From: Bordetella genomosp. 8
GTDB lineage: Bacteria > Pseudomonadota > Gammaproteobacteria > Burkholderiales > Burkholderiaceae_B
DNA length: 64,000 bases
Reading direction: 5' to 3'
Assembly: GCF_002119685.1 (NCBI RefSeq)
Contig: NZ_CP021108.1
Coordinates: 1,426,001 to 1,490,000, forward strand
A model generated the notes under the pieces. That model ran no database searches. It saw only the letters and a list, made by a program, of their open reading frames with translations, and was not told the origin of the DNA. Shown here piece by piece: positions 41,089 through 49,865 of this stretch (position 1 is its first letter; each line of letters opens with the position of its first letter). The translations under genes were made by a program, and so were the position numbers.

Positions 41089-41391
41089 TCAGAATGTGAT
41101 GAACAGACTGCGCATGACGACAGGCGCGTCGGTGAAGTTCTTTACGTCGTCTATCACTTGCTGAGTTTGCGGGCTGGCAAGGGCGTCATGGATGCCTTGT
41201 TCCGAGGAAAAGGTGTACACCCCAATGGATTTCCACTCGCCGGTTGCGGAGTAGGGGAAAAAAGCCTCCGTGGATTGGAGTCCATACTCGGCCCAGCATG
41301 CTTTTGCCAGCTCGAAGTGATTGTTCGCGTAGTAGTCGCGATCGAACCTCACGCCGGCATCGCCAGCGCATACAACGATCATCTTTGCCAT
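41089..41391 (-). CDS. EthD-like dimeric alpha-beta barrel protein
   Basis: A 100-residue protein with an EthD/stress-responsive alpha-beta-barrel layout: MIVVCAGDAGVRFDRDYYAN with a conserved histidine soon after (NNHFELAK), then WKSIGVYTFSSEQ and a C-terminal VVMRSLFITF strand. EthD-type proteins assist oxidation of ethers or polyketides; the function here is unknown. It follows the SDR gene at 41444 on the same strand, with 52 bases between, so the two are probably co-transcribed. Confidence 0.72.
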   Translation of the reverse strand: MAKMIVVCAGDAGVRFDRDYYANNHFELAKACWAEYGLQSTEAFFPYSATGEWKSIGVYTFSSEQGIHDALASPQTQQVIDDVKNFTDAPVVMRSLFITF

Positions 41392-41443
41392 GTTTTCTGC
41401 CGTATCTCTTTCAGCTTTTCGATTGCCAGTTCTGAATGGCGGT

Positions 41444-42196
41444 TCAGGCGCTGATGCCGCCATCGACAAGAATGCCCGAACCGGTGATGTAGGCGGCTTC
41501 AGGCCCCGCGAGGAAGGCGACGGCCTGGGCGACTTCCCGGGGCTTGCCGTAGCGTCCAATGGACAGGCTGGGAAGGACGGACGCCGCGAGAGGGCCGTCC
41601 GCCGGATTCATATCGGTGTCGATGGGCCCGGGGCGGACCAGATTGACGGTAATGTCGCGAGGGCCCAGTTCACGGGCAAGACCGCGTGTGAAGCTTTCCA
41701 TGGCGGATTTGGTGGCGGCATAGACTGCTATTCCGACGAACGGCACGGACAATCCCGCATTGCTGCCTATGGTGATGATGCGCCCGCCATTCGGGATGTA
41801 TTTCAGCGCGGCCTGCGTGGTGACGAACACGCCGCGCACATTCACGTCCAGCTGCAGGTTGATTTCCTCCAGCGTGTGCTCGGCAAACGCGCCCGCGATC
41901 AGGACGCCGGCGTTGTTGACCAGGATGTCGAGGCCGTCGAGCGCCGCGACGGCCTGTTCGACCGCTGACTGTGACGCCTGGGGGCTGGCCGCGTCGGCCT
42001 GGATGGCTACCGCCTTGCGACCCAAGGCACGCATTTCCGTGGCGAGGGCCTCGGCCTTTTCTGCCGATTTCTCGAAGGTGATCGCGACGTCGGCGCCGTC
42101 CTCGGCCAGCTTGAGGGCGATGGCCGCGCCGATGCCGCGCGCCGCGCCGGTGACCAGCGCGCGTTTTCCGGCAAGACGTAGAGTGGGGTCGTTCAT
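41444..42196 (-). CDS. SDR-family oxidoreductase (FabG-like)
   Basis: A 250-residue classical SDR with TGAARGIGAAIA at residues 16-27, NNAGVLIAG near 92, the catalytic YAATKSAM near 158 and the C-terminal ITGSGILVDGG. It resembles 3-oxoacyl-ACP reductases, but FabG-like SDRs act on many substrates. A 24-base palindrome lies 24 bases upstream of its ATG, typical of TetR control, but no TetR gene is adjacent. Confidence 0.87.
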   Translation of the reverse strand: MNDPTLRLAGKRALVTGAARGIGAAIALKLAEDGADVAITFEKSAEKAEALATEMRALGRKAVAIQADAASPQASQSAVEQAVAALDGLDILVNNAGVLIAGAFAEHTLEEINLQLDVNVRGVFVTTQAALKYIPNGGRIITIGSNAGLSVPFVGIAVYAATKSAMESFTRGLARELGPRDITVNLVRPGPIDTDMNPADGPLAASVLPSLSIGRYGKPREVAQAVAFLAGPEAAYITGSGILVDGGISA

Positions 42197-42219
42197 GAAG
42201 ATATCCCTGGGCGTAGCGG

Positions 42220-42243
42220 TTTATATATCGATCGGTATATAAA
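42220..42243. promoter_or_regulatory. Near-perfect 24-base palindromic operator (TetR-like)
   Basis: TTTATATATCGA and TCGGTATATAAA form two 12-base arms that match in 11 of 12 positions. It lies between the SDR gene and the divergent leader ORF/catalase operon and is the most AT-rich part of this region. The size and symmetry fit a TetR-family operator. Confidence 0.65.
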
Positions 42244-42320
42244 TGCTATAGCCGATGGGCTTGATCTGCAAGAACTTTATGGAATAATCAGTACAGAATA
42301 GGACCGCATAAGGACTCGAT

Positions 42321-42398
42321 ATGACCTTCGAATCGAACTACGCCGGACGCCGCACGGCCGGGCGGTGGGCTCCGGCGGGCGGGGGCTGCGATGAATGA
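42321..42398 (+). CDS. 25-residue leader ORF overlapping the catalase-family gene
   Basis: An ATG at 42321 preceded by AAGGA at seven bases opens a 25-codon frame (MTFESNYAGRRTAGRWAPAG then GGCDE) whose TGA lies inside ATGAATGA at the start of the next gene, an 8-base overlap. It may be a leader peptide that couples translation, or the remnant of a longer gene. No family is recognised. Confidence 0.4.
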   Translation: MTFESNYAGRRTAGRWAPAGGGCDE

Positions 42399-43458
42399 TC
42401 AGAAACACAAAGCGCCGCCCGCGAGCGCTGACGGTTTGCGTCTGGTCGGCATCGGCGTGATCGTCATCGCGGCCGCGGGCGCTTTCGCCTATACGGCCGG
42501 CTGGCTGACGCCCACGCGCATCACCCCGGAAAAGGTTGTTGATTCACTGGCGCCTCCCGGGGGCGCGGTGAAAGGCTACCGGCGGAATCATGCCAAGGGC
42601 ATCTGTTTTACCGGCAGCTTCGAAGCAAATGGCGCGGGCGCGGATGTGTCGCGCGCGTCGGTCTTCAAGGCGGGTACCTACCCGGTGACAGGACGGTTCA
42701 ATCTGGCGGGTCCGATTCCGACCATGGCGGATGGCGCCGGGCGGGTGCGGGGGCTCAGTTTGCGGATACAAACGCCCGACGGCCAGGAATGGCGCACCGC
42801 CATGCTCGATGCGCCGCTTTTTCCGGTCGCGACGCCGGAGGACTTCTATGCATTGCAACAGGCTTCCGCGGACAAGGAGAACCCTGCCGCCATGAAGCAG
42901 TTCGCGGCCACGCATCCTTCGCTTGGGGCTTTCGGCGCGTGGGCGCATAGCGCGCCGTTTACCGAGTCCTACGCCGAGGATCGCTACAACAGCCTGAACA
43001 GTTTCGTGCTGACCGATGCGAATGGCGAAAACAGGGCGGTGCGCTGGTCGTTCGTGCCGGCGGCCACCGTGGTGCCCATTCCGCCCGAAGAGTTGGCCAA
43101 GCGCGACCCCGACTTCCTGTCCAAGGAAATTGGCGCAAGAGTCGCGGCCGGCGCGCAGAAGTGGGCGTTGGTGCTGACGATCGCCGACAAGGGCGATCCG
43201 ACCGCCGATCCTACCCAGGTCTGGCCGGACAGCCGCCGCAGGATCGACGCCGGTACGCTGGTGGTGAGCCGGATCGAAGCCGAAGCGGACGGGCCATGCC
43301 GCGATCTCAACTTCGATCCCACAGTGCTGCCAGCGGGCATGAGCACATCGGACGATCCCTTCCCCGCCGCCCGTTCGGCCGCGTATGCCGTGTCCTATAA
43401 CCGCCGCACCAGCGAGTCTTCGAGCTATCCGCGTGTCCCCGCCCAGGAGAAACCATGA
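42391..43458 (+). CDS. Catalase-family peroxidase (SrpA-like), membrane-anchored or exported
   Basis: A 355-residue heme protein of the short catalase/SrpA family, which lacks the full catalase length (~480) and acts as a peroxidase. An N-terminal hydrophobic helix (GIGVIVIAAAGAFAYTAGWL) anchors or exports it. The distal histidine lies in RRNHAKGICFTGSF; VRGLSLRIQTPDG and DDPTQ-like PTADPTQVWPDSRR follow in the expected order. It overlaps the cytochrome b561 gene by 4 bases (ATGA), a frequent pairing that supplies electrons to the peroxidase. Confidence 0.9.
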   Translation: MNDQKHKAPPASADGLRLVGIGVIVIAAAGAFAYTAGWLTPTRITPEKVVDSLAPPGGAVKGYRRNHAKGICFTGSFEANGAGADVSRASVFKAGTYPVTGRFNLAGPIPTMADGAGRVRGLSLRIQTPDGQEWRTAMLDAPLFPVATPEDFYALQQASADKENPAAMKQFAATHPSLGAFGAWAHSAPFTESYAEDRYNSLNSFVLTDANGENRAVRWSFVPAATVVPIPPEELAKRDPDFLSKEIGARVAAGAQKWALVLTIADKGDPTADPTQVWPDSRRRIDAGTLVVSRIEAEADGPCRDLNFDPTVLPAGMSTSDDPFPAARSAAYAVSYNRRTSESSSYPRVPAQEKP

Positions 43459-44000
43459 ACGGCGCCTGTCCGACATTCACGCCTTTGCAGCGTGCGCTGC
43501 ATTGGGTCATGGCGATCGCCATCCTGGCCATGTTGTTCATCGGCGTGGGGATGATGTCCACGATCGAACCCGTGTATCTGGCACTGGTGGACATCCACAA
43601 GCCGCTGGGAATCGCCATCCTGGTGCTGGCCGTGCTGCGGCTGATCGTGCGGTGGCGCAAGGGTGCCCCGCCGTTGCCGGCGGGCATGCCGGAGCCGATG
43701 AAGCTCGCGGCACGGCTGTCGCATGTCGCCTTCTATGCGCTGATGATCGCGATGCCGCTGCTGGGGTGGTCCATGCTTTCCGCGGCCGACTATCCTGTGA
43801 TCGTGGCGGGGATGCGATTGCCCTCCATCGTGCCCCCCAACGCCGAATTGCATAGCGTGCTCTGGTCGGCGCACCGGGCCCTGGCGTTCTGCTTTTTCGC
43901 GCTGATCCTGTTGCACCTTGCCGCCGCGCTTTTTCACGCGTGGATAAGGCGCGACGGCGTGTTCGAGGCGATGGCACCCGTCCGCCGCCGGCGGATATGA
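43455..44000 (+). CDS. Cytochrome b561
   Basis: A 181-residue diheme membrane cytochrome with four transmembrane helices. Heme-ligand histidines are visible in RALHWVMAIAIL, DIHKPLGIAILVL, SAHRALAFCFFAL and LHLAAALFHAWI, in the expected helices. It probably passes electrons from quinol to the catalase-family peroxidase, whose gene it overlaps by 4 bases. Confidence 0.92.
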   Translation: MNGACPTFTPLQRALHWVMAIAILAMLFIGVGMMSTIEPVYLALVDIHKPLGIAILVLAVLRLIVRWRKGAPPLPAGMPEPMKLAARLSHVAFYALMIAMPLLGWSMLSAADYPVIVAGMRLPSIVPPNAELHSVLWSAHRALAFCFFALILLHLAAALFHAWIRRDGVFEAMAPVRRRRI

Positions 44001-44051
44001 AACGCGTGCAGCCCACGGCTGGCTCCACGGCCAGCGGCGCCGTGGAGGCGC

Positions 44052-44969
44052 TTAGCCAGGTGCGGATTCGACCAGGATGCGCCTTGCGCAGCGCATGACT
44101 TCTTCCACAAGCGCCTGGACGGCAGGGTGGTCCCGTTCGCCTTTCCGGTAGGCCAGCAGGATGCGCCGTTGGATCTCCGGACGCAGGCGCACGGCCTTGA
44201 CGCCCGGCAGGGGGCGGCTGAGCCGCAGGCCGGAAGCCAGCGAGACGGAGCACCCGGCCGCCACCATCGCGGCGACCAGTTCGAATCCGGCGCAGTGGGC
44301 GTTGACGTGAGGTTCGAAGCCGGCGCGGCGGCATAGCCCGGCGACGAAATCGCCGAAGGAGCTGTTGGAAGAGTCCAGCGCCCACGACGCGTCCTTGAGG
44401 TCCGACATGCGCAAGGACGTGCGCCGTGCCAAGGGATGCTTGGCGGGCAACATCACATGCAAGGCGTCCGATGCCAGCGGAACCAGTTCGTAGGCATGAT
44501 GGCGGACGCCCGGGTCCACCGCGAGATCGTCGATGACGGCAACGTCGGTATGCCAGGCGGTCAAGGCCGCCAATCCTTCGCGCGCCTCCATTTCGCTGAC
44601 GATCACCCTCAGCCGTGGATGGCGGGCTTGGAGGGACCGCAGGGCGCCGGCCAGCACCGCCACCGAGATCGAGGAAAAGGCCGCCACGCGCAATTCGCCG
44701 GCAATGTCGGTGCGCAACTGCGCCAGTTCGGACCTGGCCTCGTCGAGTACCGACATGAGTCGTTCGGCGTGCCGCACCAGCGCGTGGCCGGCTGCGGTGA
44801 GCGCCACGCCGCGGCCGCGCCGTTCGGTGAGTTTCGTGTCCAGGTCTCGCTCGAGTTGCGCGAGCTGCTGGGATATGGCGGAAGGGGTCAGATGCAGGGC
44901 CTGCGCGGCCGCGGCCATCGTGCCGCAACGCGCGAGTTCGCGCAGGGTGAGCAGGCGATTCATGTCCAT
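44052..44969 (-). CDS. LysR-family transcriptional regulator
   Basis: A 305-residue LysR regulator. The HTH lies at residues ~3-62 (RLLTLRELARCGTMAAAAQA, TPSAISQQLAQLERDLDTKL), followed by the effector domain. GGAG is seven bases before the ATG at 44969; a second ATG is two codons on. It is divergent from sdaA with 149 bases between, so it probably regulates serine catabolism here. Confidence 0.9.
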   Translation of the reverse strand: MDMNRLLTLRELARCGTMAAAAQALHLTPSAISQQLAQLERDLDTKLTERRGRGVALTAAGHALVRHAERLMSVLDEARSELAQLRTDIAGELRVAAFSSISVAVLAGALRSLQARHPRLRVIVSEMEAREGLAALTAWHTDVAVIDDLAVDPGVRHHAYELVPLASDALHVMLPAKHPLARRTSLRMSDLKDASWALDSSNSSFGDFVAGLCRRAGFEPHVNAHCAGFELVAAMVAAGCSVSLASGLRLSRPLPGVKAVRLRPEIQRRILLAYRKGERDHPAVQALVEEVMRCARRILVESAPG

Positions 44970-45118
44970 CCCGGGACTCCAGCATCCTTGATTCGACAAT
45001 TTTTCTAATGGTACGCGTAAATTTATATAAGTAGACATGTCGATACGCTCTTCCTACCATGGGCGTGGCATCTCATGCTTCCCGGCGGCGTTGCGTCGCC
45101 CGTCTTTGGCGCAAATCC

Positions 45119-46504
45119 ATGGCAATCAGCGTTTTCGACCTGTTCAAGATCGGCATCGGACCGTCCAGTTCCCATACCGTGGGACCGATGCGCGCGGCCA
45201 GGCGCTTCTGTCGCGCGTTGGTGGATCATGGGCAGATGCCCGAGGTCGCGAGGGTGCAGGTCTCGCTGTATGGATCGCTGGGCGCGACGGGCAAGGGGCA
45301 CGGAAGCGACAAGGCCGTGCTGCTGGGTCTGGCCGGCCACCGGCCCGACACCGTCGATGTCGACCGGGTGCCGGACATCCTGCGGGGCATACGCGAGGCG
45401 GGCGCGATTCGGCTGGGCGGCGATCACGCAGTCGCCTTCGACGAGAAGCGTGACATCCTGTTCTTCCGGCGCGCCTTGCCTTTCCATGCGAACGGCATGA
45501 CCTGCGCGGCCTTCGACGCGGGTGGCCGGCTGCTGCGCGAGGCGACGTACTACTCGGTGGGCGGCGGCTTCATCGTGAGCGACTCGCTGGCGGCCGATGG
45601 GGAACGGCAGCGGGTCATCGCGCCCGATGCGACCGTGCTGCCCTTGCCTTTCCATCATGCGGACGACCTGCTGCGGCTGACGCGCGAACATGGCATCAGC
45701 ATCGCCCAGGTGATGCGGCGCAACGAACGGCACTGGCGGACCGACGACGAGATCGACACCGGGCTGCTGGACATCTGGCGGGTCATGCAGGCCTGCGTGC
45801 AGCGGGGCTGCCGCACGGAAGGCGTGCTGCCCGGTGGTTTCAAGGTAAAGCGCCGCGCCGCCGACTGGGCGCGGCGCCTCGGACCGGTAGGCGACGATGG
45901 GGACGATCCGCTGCGCCTGCTGGACCGGGTCAATCTCTGGGCACTGGCGGTCAACGAAGAAAATGCCGCGGGCGGGCGCGTGGTGACGGCGCCCACCAAT
46001 GGCGCGGCCGGCATCATTCCGGCGGTGCTGCATTACTACGCGTTTGCGGTTCGGGGCGCCACCGAACAGGGCATCGTCGATTTCCTGCTCACGGCGGGTG
46101 CCATCGGCATCCTCTACAAGGAGAATGCGTCGATCAGCGGGGCGGAAGTCGGTTGCCAGGGCGAAGTGGGCGTGGCGTGTTCCATGGCGGCCGGCGCGCT
46201 GTGCGCGGTGATGGGCGGTACGCCGGCCCAGGTCGAGAATGCCGCGGAAATCGGGATGGAGCATCACCTGGGCCTGACCTGCGATCCGGTGGGAGGCCTG
46301 GTGCAGATCCCGTGCATCGAGCGAAACGCGATTGCCTCCGTCAAGGCGATCAATGCCGCGCGCATGGCCCTGCATGGCGATGGCTCGCACTACGTCAGCC
46401 TGGACAAGGTGATCAAGACCATGCGCGAGACCGGCGCCGACATGCACATGAAATACAAGGAAACGGCCCGAGGCGGCCTGGCGGTGAATATTGTCGAGTG
46501 CTGA
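45119..46504 (+). CDS. sdaA: L-serine ammonia-lyase (iron-sulfur, single-chain)
   Basis: Converts L-serine to pyruvate and ammonia using an oxygen-sensitive [4Fe-4S] cluster. 461 residues: a beta domain starting [20 protein letters not shown] and the alpha catalytic domain with [17 protein letters not shown], the cluster cysteines in [20 protein letters not shown] and in [20 protein letters not shown], fused in one chain as in E. coli SdaA. The start gives the standard N-terminus [10 protein letters not shown]. It is divergent from a LysR gene. Confidence 0.95.
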   Translation: MAISVFDLFKIGIGPSSSHTVGPMRAARRFCRALVDHGQMPEVARVQVSLYGSLGATGKGHGSDKAVLLGLAGHRPDTVDVDRVPDILRGIREAGAIRLGGDHAVAFDEKRDILFFRRALPFHANGMTCAAFDAGGRLLREATYYSVGGGFIVSDSLAADGERQRVIAPDATVLPLPFHHADDLLRLTREHGISIAQVMRRNERHWRTDDEIDTGLLDIWRVMQACVQRGCRTEGVLPGGFKVKRRAADWARRLGPVGDDGDDPLRLLDRVNLWALAVNEENAAGGRVVTAPTNGAAGIIPAVLHYYAFAVRGATEQGIVDFLLTAGAIGILYKENASISGAEVGCQGEVGVACSMAAGALCAVMGGTPAQVENAAEIGMEHHLGLTCDPVGGLVQIPCIERNAIASVKAINAARMALHGDGSHYVSLDKVIKTMRETGADMHMKYKETARGGLAVNIVEC

Positions 46505-46522
46505 GATCCGCCTGTTTCTCGG

Positions 46523-47956
46523 CTAGCCCGTCCGTATCTCCGTCCTTGGCGTGCCGGCGACCCGCGCCATCAGCTTGCCAGCGTCTGTCAGCGTTTCCAG
46601 TTCCCATATGCCGCCGATGATGGCCTCCGCGTCGCAACCCGATCCACCATAGGCGCAGAGCTCGTGTAGCTTGTTTTCCAGGTCGGCGTCGGTAAGCGGG
46701 TTGCCCGATGAGCCGCGAGCGGCGTCGATGCGGTGCTCGAAGTCGCGGCCGTCGTCCAGGGTGATCCGTATGTGGACCGCGTCGACGGTATAGGCGTCGT
46801 CGTCGTGGAAGCGCAGCCGCATGTCCAGCGCGTGGGCGCGCGGGGCGGCGACGGCCTGGTCGGAGAATTCCGCCAGGCCCGCACGGCCATGCAGCAGGCA
46901 TACCGCGATGGCGTGTTGCGCGCTGACTTGCGATTCGCGGCCGTTGCGCACGCCTGGGCGATCGGTGCGCTGGCGCAGCAGCGGATGGCCGGTGAGTTCG
47001 ACCCGCGCGACGCGGGCCGGATCGCGATCGGCAAGCGCCATGCGTTCCCTGAGTGCCAGTACGGCCTCTATGACGGGGTTCAGCACGACACCGCAGGGAT
47101 AGGGCTTGTAGGTGTTGGTGCGAAGCTCCCACCGTTGGCCCAGGCCGTCGATCAGCTTTTCCGGCGCCGGCGTGGCCGACAGCACGTTCAACACGCCGCG
47201 TGCGCCTTCGATCGGCTGGTCGGGGCCCGCCAGGCCCTCGCGCGCCAGCAGCGCGGAAAGCAATCCGTTGCGGGCGGTGTTGCCCACCGAGATGCTCTTG
47301 GACATCGTACCGAGCGTCTCCACTAGCCCGCCGGTCTGGTTGCCCGCGCCGGCCAGCGCCCAGGCGGTGCGGCGCGCATCCAGGCCGAGCAGGCTGGCGC
47401 TGGCGATGGCCGCGCCGAATACGCCGCAGGTTGACGTGATATGCCAGCCATGCGCGTAATGCCCCAGCGTCAGCGCATTGCCCATGCGGCATTCGATCTC
47501 CGCCCCCAGGATGAAGGCGTGCAGCAGGCGCGCGCCGCTGACCGGCTGGACCTGCGCCAGGGCGAAAGCGGCCGGCGCCACGGGCGCGGTGGGATGAATG
47601 ATGGTGGCGGGATGGGTGTCATCGAAGTCGAAGACATTGGCCATCATGGCGTTCAGGCTGGCTGCGTTCAGCATATCCATCCGCTGGCCGCGACCGATGA
47701 CCGTGGCCTGCTGCCCCGCGCTGAATCGCGCGAACACGCTCGCGGCGATGTCGACCGTCGGGTCGGCGCTGCCGGCCAGCGCCACCGCGAAGTAGTTCAG
47801 CAGCGAACGCCGGGCTTCGTGGCGCACGGCTTCCGGGATGTCCTCCCAGCGCCATTCCGCGCCGAAGCGGGCCACCGCACGGGTGATGGGGCCAAAGCGC
47901 TCCATATCCATGTTCATGGCCGTATCCGAAGCCGGGTCTGCTGATCGTCCGGTCAT
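46523..47956 (-). CDS. MmgE/PrpD family protein
   Basis: A 477-residue member of the MmgE/PrpD family, which includes 2-methylcitrate dehydratase and cis-aconitate decarboxylase and acts on tricarboxylic and related acids. Signatures: FDDTHPATIIHPTAPVAPAA with the conserved DxTH and HP elements near residue 95, HAFILGAEIECRMGNAL, and TNTYKPYPCGVVLNPVIEAV. AAAGGAG precedes the ATG at 47956. It is divergent from a SDR-HIBADH-ICL-Bug cluster with 108 bases between, and likely part of the same pathway. Confidence 0.9.
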   Translation of the reverse strand: MTGRSADPASDTAMNMDMERFGPITRAVARFGAEWRWEDIPEAVRHEARRSLLNYFAVALAGSADPTVDIAASVFARFSAGQQATVIGRGQRMDMLNAASLNAMMANVFDFDDTHPATIIHPTAPVAPAAFALAQVQPVSGARLLHAFILGAEIECRMGNALTLGHYAHGWHITSTCGVFGAAIASASLLGLDARRTAWALAGAGNQTGGLVETLGTMSKSISVGNTARNGLLSALLAREGLAGPDQPIEGARGVLNVLSATPAPEKLIDGLGQRWELRTNTYKPYPCGVVLNPVIEAVLALRERMALADRDPARVARVELTGHPLLRQRTDRPGVRNGRESQVSAQHAIAVCLLHGRAGLAEFSDQAVAAPRAHALDMRLRFHDDDAYTVDAVHIRITLDDGRDFEHRIDAARGSSGNPLTDADLENKLHELCAYGGSGCDAEAIIGGIWELETLTDAGKLMARVAGTPRTEIRTG

Positions 47957-48064
47957 ATCAGTTCGTCTCCTTTGCAAAATATCAATAATACAATCATACT
48001 AACTGTCATCCCGGCGCGGCGGAAGTCCTGTGGCGTCCCCCGCGGACAATAAAAGAGGAGCACC
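47957..48064. promoter_or_regulatory. Shared divergent promoter region of the PrpD/SDR cluster
   Basis: This 108-base gap contains a markedly AT-rich core around 47978-48002 (ATATCAATAATACAATCATA) between two divergent starts. That is where the promoters and a regulator site would lie. No regulator gene for this cluster is in the immediate neighbourhood. Confidence 0.45.
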
Positions 48065-48874
48065 ATGGAGACAGAGAGCGCCATCGCGCCATCGATGCGC
48101 GGCCGTTGCGCGGTCATCACCGGCTCCGTCGCGGGGCTGGGCCACGCCATCGCACGGCGGCTGGCCCTGGCGGGCGCGGACGTGATGCTGCACGGCCTGG
48201 AACCCATCCAGGACGCCCAGGCCGCCGCGCGCCGGCTGGCCGAAGAGACCGGCTCGCGCGTGTCGCTGTCGCGCGCGGACCTGAACGACGTGGACCAGAT
48301 CGAAGCCATGATGGCCCAGGCGGAAACGGAACTGGGCGGCGTCGATATCCTGGTGAACAACGCCGTGGTCAGGCATTTCGCGCCGGTCGACCAGTTGCGG
48401 ACCGAGCACTGGAACGAAGCCCTGGCGGTCAACCTGTCGGCGGCTTTCCATACGGTGCGGCTGGCGCTGCCCGGGATGCGGGCGCGTGGATGGGGCCGCA
48501 TCGTGAACATGTCCTCGGTATATGGCGCTGGCGCGACCTCGGACCGCATCGCCTATATCACCACCAAGACCGCACTGATAGGGATGACACGCGCCATCGC
48601 GGTGGAAACCGCGCGCACGGGCGTGACCTGCAACGCCCTGATGCCCGGCACGGTGCCCACGCCGCCCATCGTCGACCGGATCGCGGGTATCGCGGCGACA
48701 CAGGGCATCACCGAAGCCGAAGCCGCGGCGAATTACCTGCGGGCACGGCAGCCCACGGGACGCTTCGTGGCGATGGAAAGTGTGGCGGCCATGGTCATGT
48801 TGCTCTGCTCGCCCGCCGGGGCGGACATCACCGGTGCGATGCTGCCGGTGGACGGCGGCTGGACGGCCGCTTGA
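48065..48874 (+). CDS. SDR-family oxidoreductase (3-hydroxybutyrate dehydrogenase-like)
   Basis: A 269-residue SDR. TGSVAGLGHAIARRL gives the cofactor loop, NNAVVRHFAPVDQL the NNA motif, and YITTKTALIGMTRAIAVE the catalytic Tyr-Lys pair. The C-terminal LPVDGGWTAA is typical. Similarity of layout to D-3-hydroxybutyrate dehydrogenases suggests a beta-hydroxy-acid substrate. It is the first gene of a four-gene run with HIBADH-like, ICL/PEPM and Bug genes. Confidence 0.87.
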   Translation: METESAIAPSMRGRCAVITGSVAGLGHAIARRLALAGADVMLHGLEPIQDAQAAARRLAEETGSRVSLSRADLNDVDQIEAMMAQAETELGGVDILVNNAVVRHFAPVDQLRTEHWNEALAVNLSAAFHTVRLALPGMRARGWGRIVNMSSVYGAGATSDRIAYITTKTALIGMTRAIAVETARTGVTCNALMPGTVPTPPIVDRIAGIAATQGITEAEAAANYLRARQPTGRFVAMESVAAMVMLLCSPAGADITGAMLPVDGGWTAA

Positions 48875-48938
48875 GGAAACGCAGTTTCGACCCGCACGCC
48901 AGCGCGGTTTCTGAACGACCATCACGATGGAGACGAAT

Positions 48939-49865
48939 ATGAACGACAAGGACAAGCCTCACCTGGGCTTCGTCGGCATAGGCCGCATGGGAGCGCCGAT
49001 GGTGCGGCGGCTGCTGGAAGCCGGCTATCCGCTTACCATCCACGACGCGCAGCCGGCGGCGGTAAAGGAGCTGGTCGCGTTGGGCGCGCGCGCCGTCGAC
49101 TCGCCGCGCGCGGTCGCCGATGCCGCGTCCATCGTACTGGTTTCGCTGCCCAAGCCCGATATCGTGACGGACGTCGCGCTGGGCGCGGACGGGCTGGCGC
49201 TGGGCAGCGCCATCCGTATCGCCGTCGATCTGTCGACGTCGGGCGCACAGGCGGCACAACGCCTGGCGAGCGGCTTGGGCGAGCGCGGCATCGCGTCGGT
49301 GGATTGCCCCGTCAGCGGCGGCATGGCGGGCGCGGCCAAGGGCACGCTCGCGCTCATGCTTTCGGGACCGCGCGAGGCCTGCGACACGCTGGACCCCGTG
49401 CTGCGTGTCCTGGGCAAGCCCTTCTACATCGGCGAAAAGCCGGGCCTGGCGCAGACCATGAAGGTCATCAACAACCTGGTGTCGGTGACGGCGCTCGCCG
49501 TCACTTCCGAAGCACTGGTCATGGGCGTGAAGGCCGGGCTCGATCCGGACATCATGGTCCAGGTCATCAATTCGGGCTCCGGCCGCAGCAATTCCTCGGA
49601 AGACAAGATACCCAAGTACGTGTTGAGCCGCAGCTTCGGTTTTGGCTTCGCCATGGGCCTGTCGGCCAAGGATGTCGGCCTGTGCCTGTCCGAAAGCGAG
49701 GCCATCGGCGCGCCGCTGCGCGTGGGCGCCGTCGTGCGCGACCTGCTGAACGATGCGGTCGCGCGCCTGGGCGACCAGGCCGACATGACGGAAATCGTGC
49801 GCCTGGCCGAAGAGGCCGCGGGCGTGGAAGTGCGAGGCAAGGCAGCCCGCAAGGAGGCATCATGA
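48939..49865 (+). CDS. NAD(P)-dependent beta-hydroxyacid dehydrogenase (HIBADH/tartronate semialdehyde reductase family)
   Basis: A 308-residue oxidoreductase of the 3-hydroxyisobutyrate dehydrogenase family. The Rossmann motif is LGFVGIGRMGAPMVRRLLEA, the substrate-binding signature DCPVSGGMAGAAKGTL, and the catalytic lysine lies in MKVINNLVSVTALA. GGAG before the ATG at 48939 favours this start over one four codons upstream. It overlaps the next gene by 4 bases (ATGA). Confidence 0.9.
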   Translation: MNDKDKPHLGFVGIGRMGAPMVRRLLEAGYPLTIHDAQPAAVKELVALGARAVDSPRAVADAASIVLVSLPKPDIVTDVALGADGLALGSAIRIAVDLSTSGAQAAQRLASGLGERGIASVDCPVSGGMAGAAKGTLALMLSGPREACDTLDPVLRVLGKPFYIGEKPGLAQTMKVINNLVSVTALAVTSEALVMGVKAGLDPDIMVQVINSGSGRSNSSEDKIPKYVLSRSFGFGFAMGLSAKDVGLCLSESEAIGAPLRVGAVVRDLLNDAVARLGDQADMTEIVRLAEEAAGVEVRGKAARKEAS

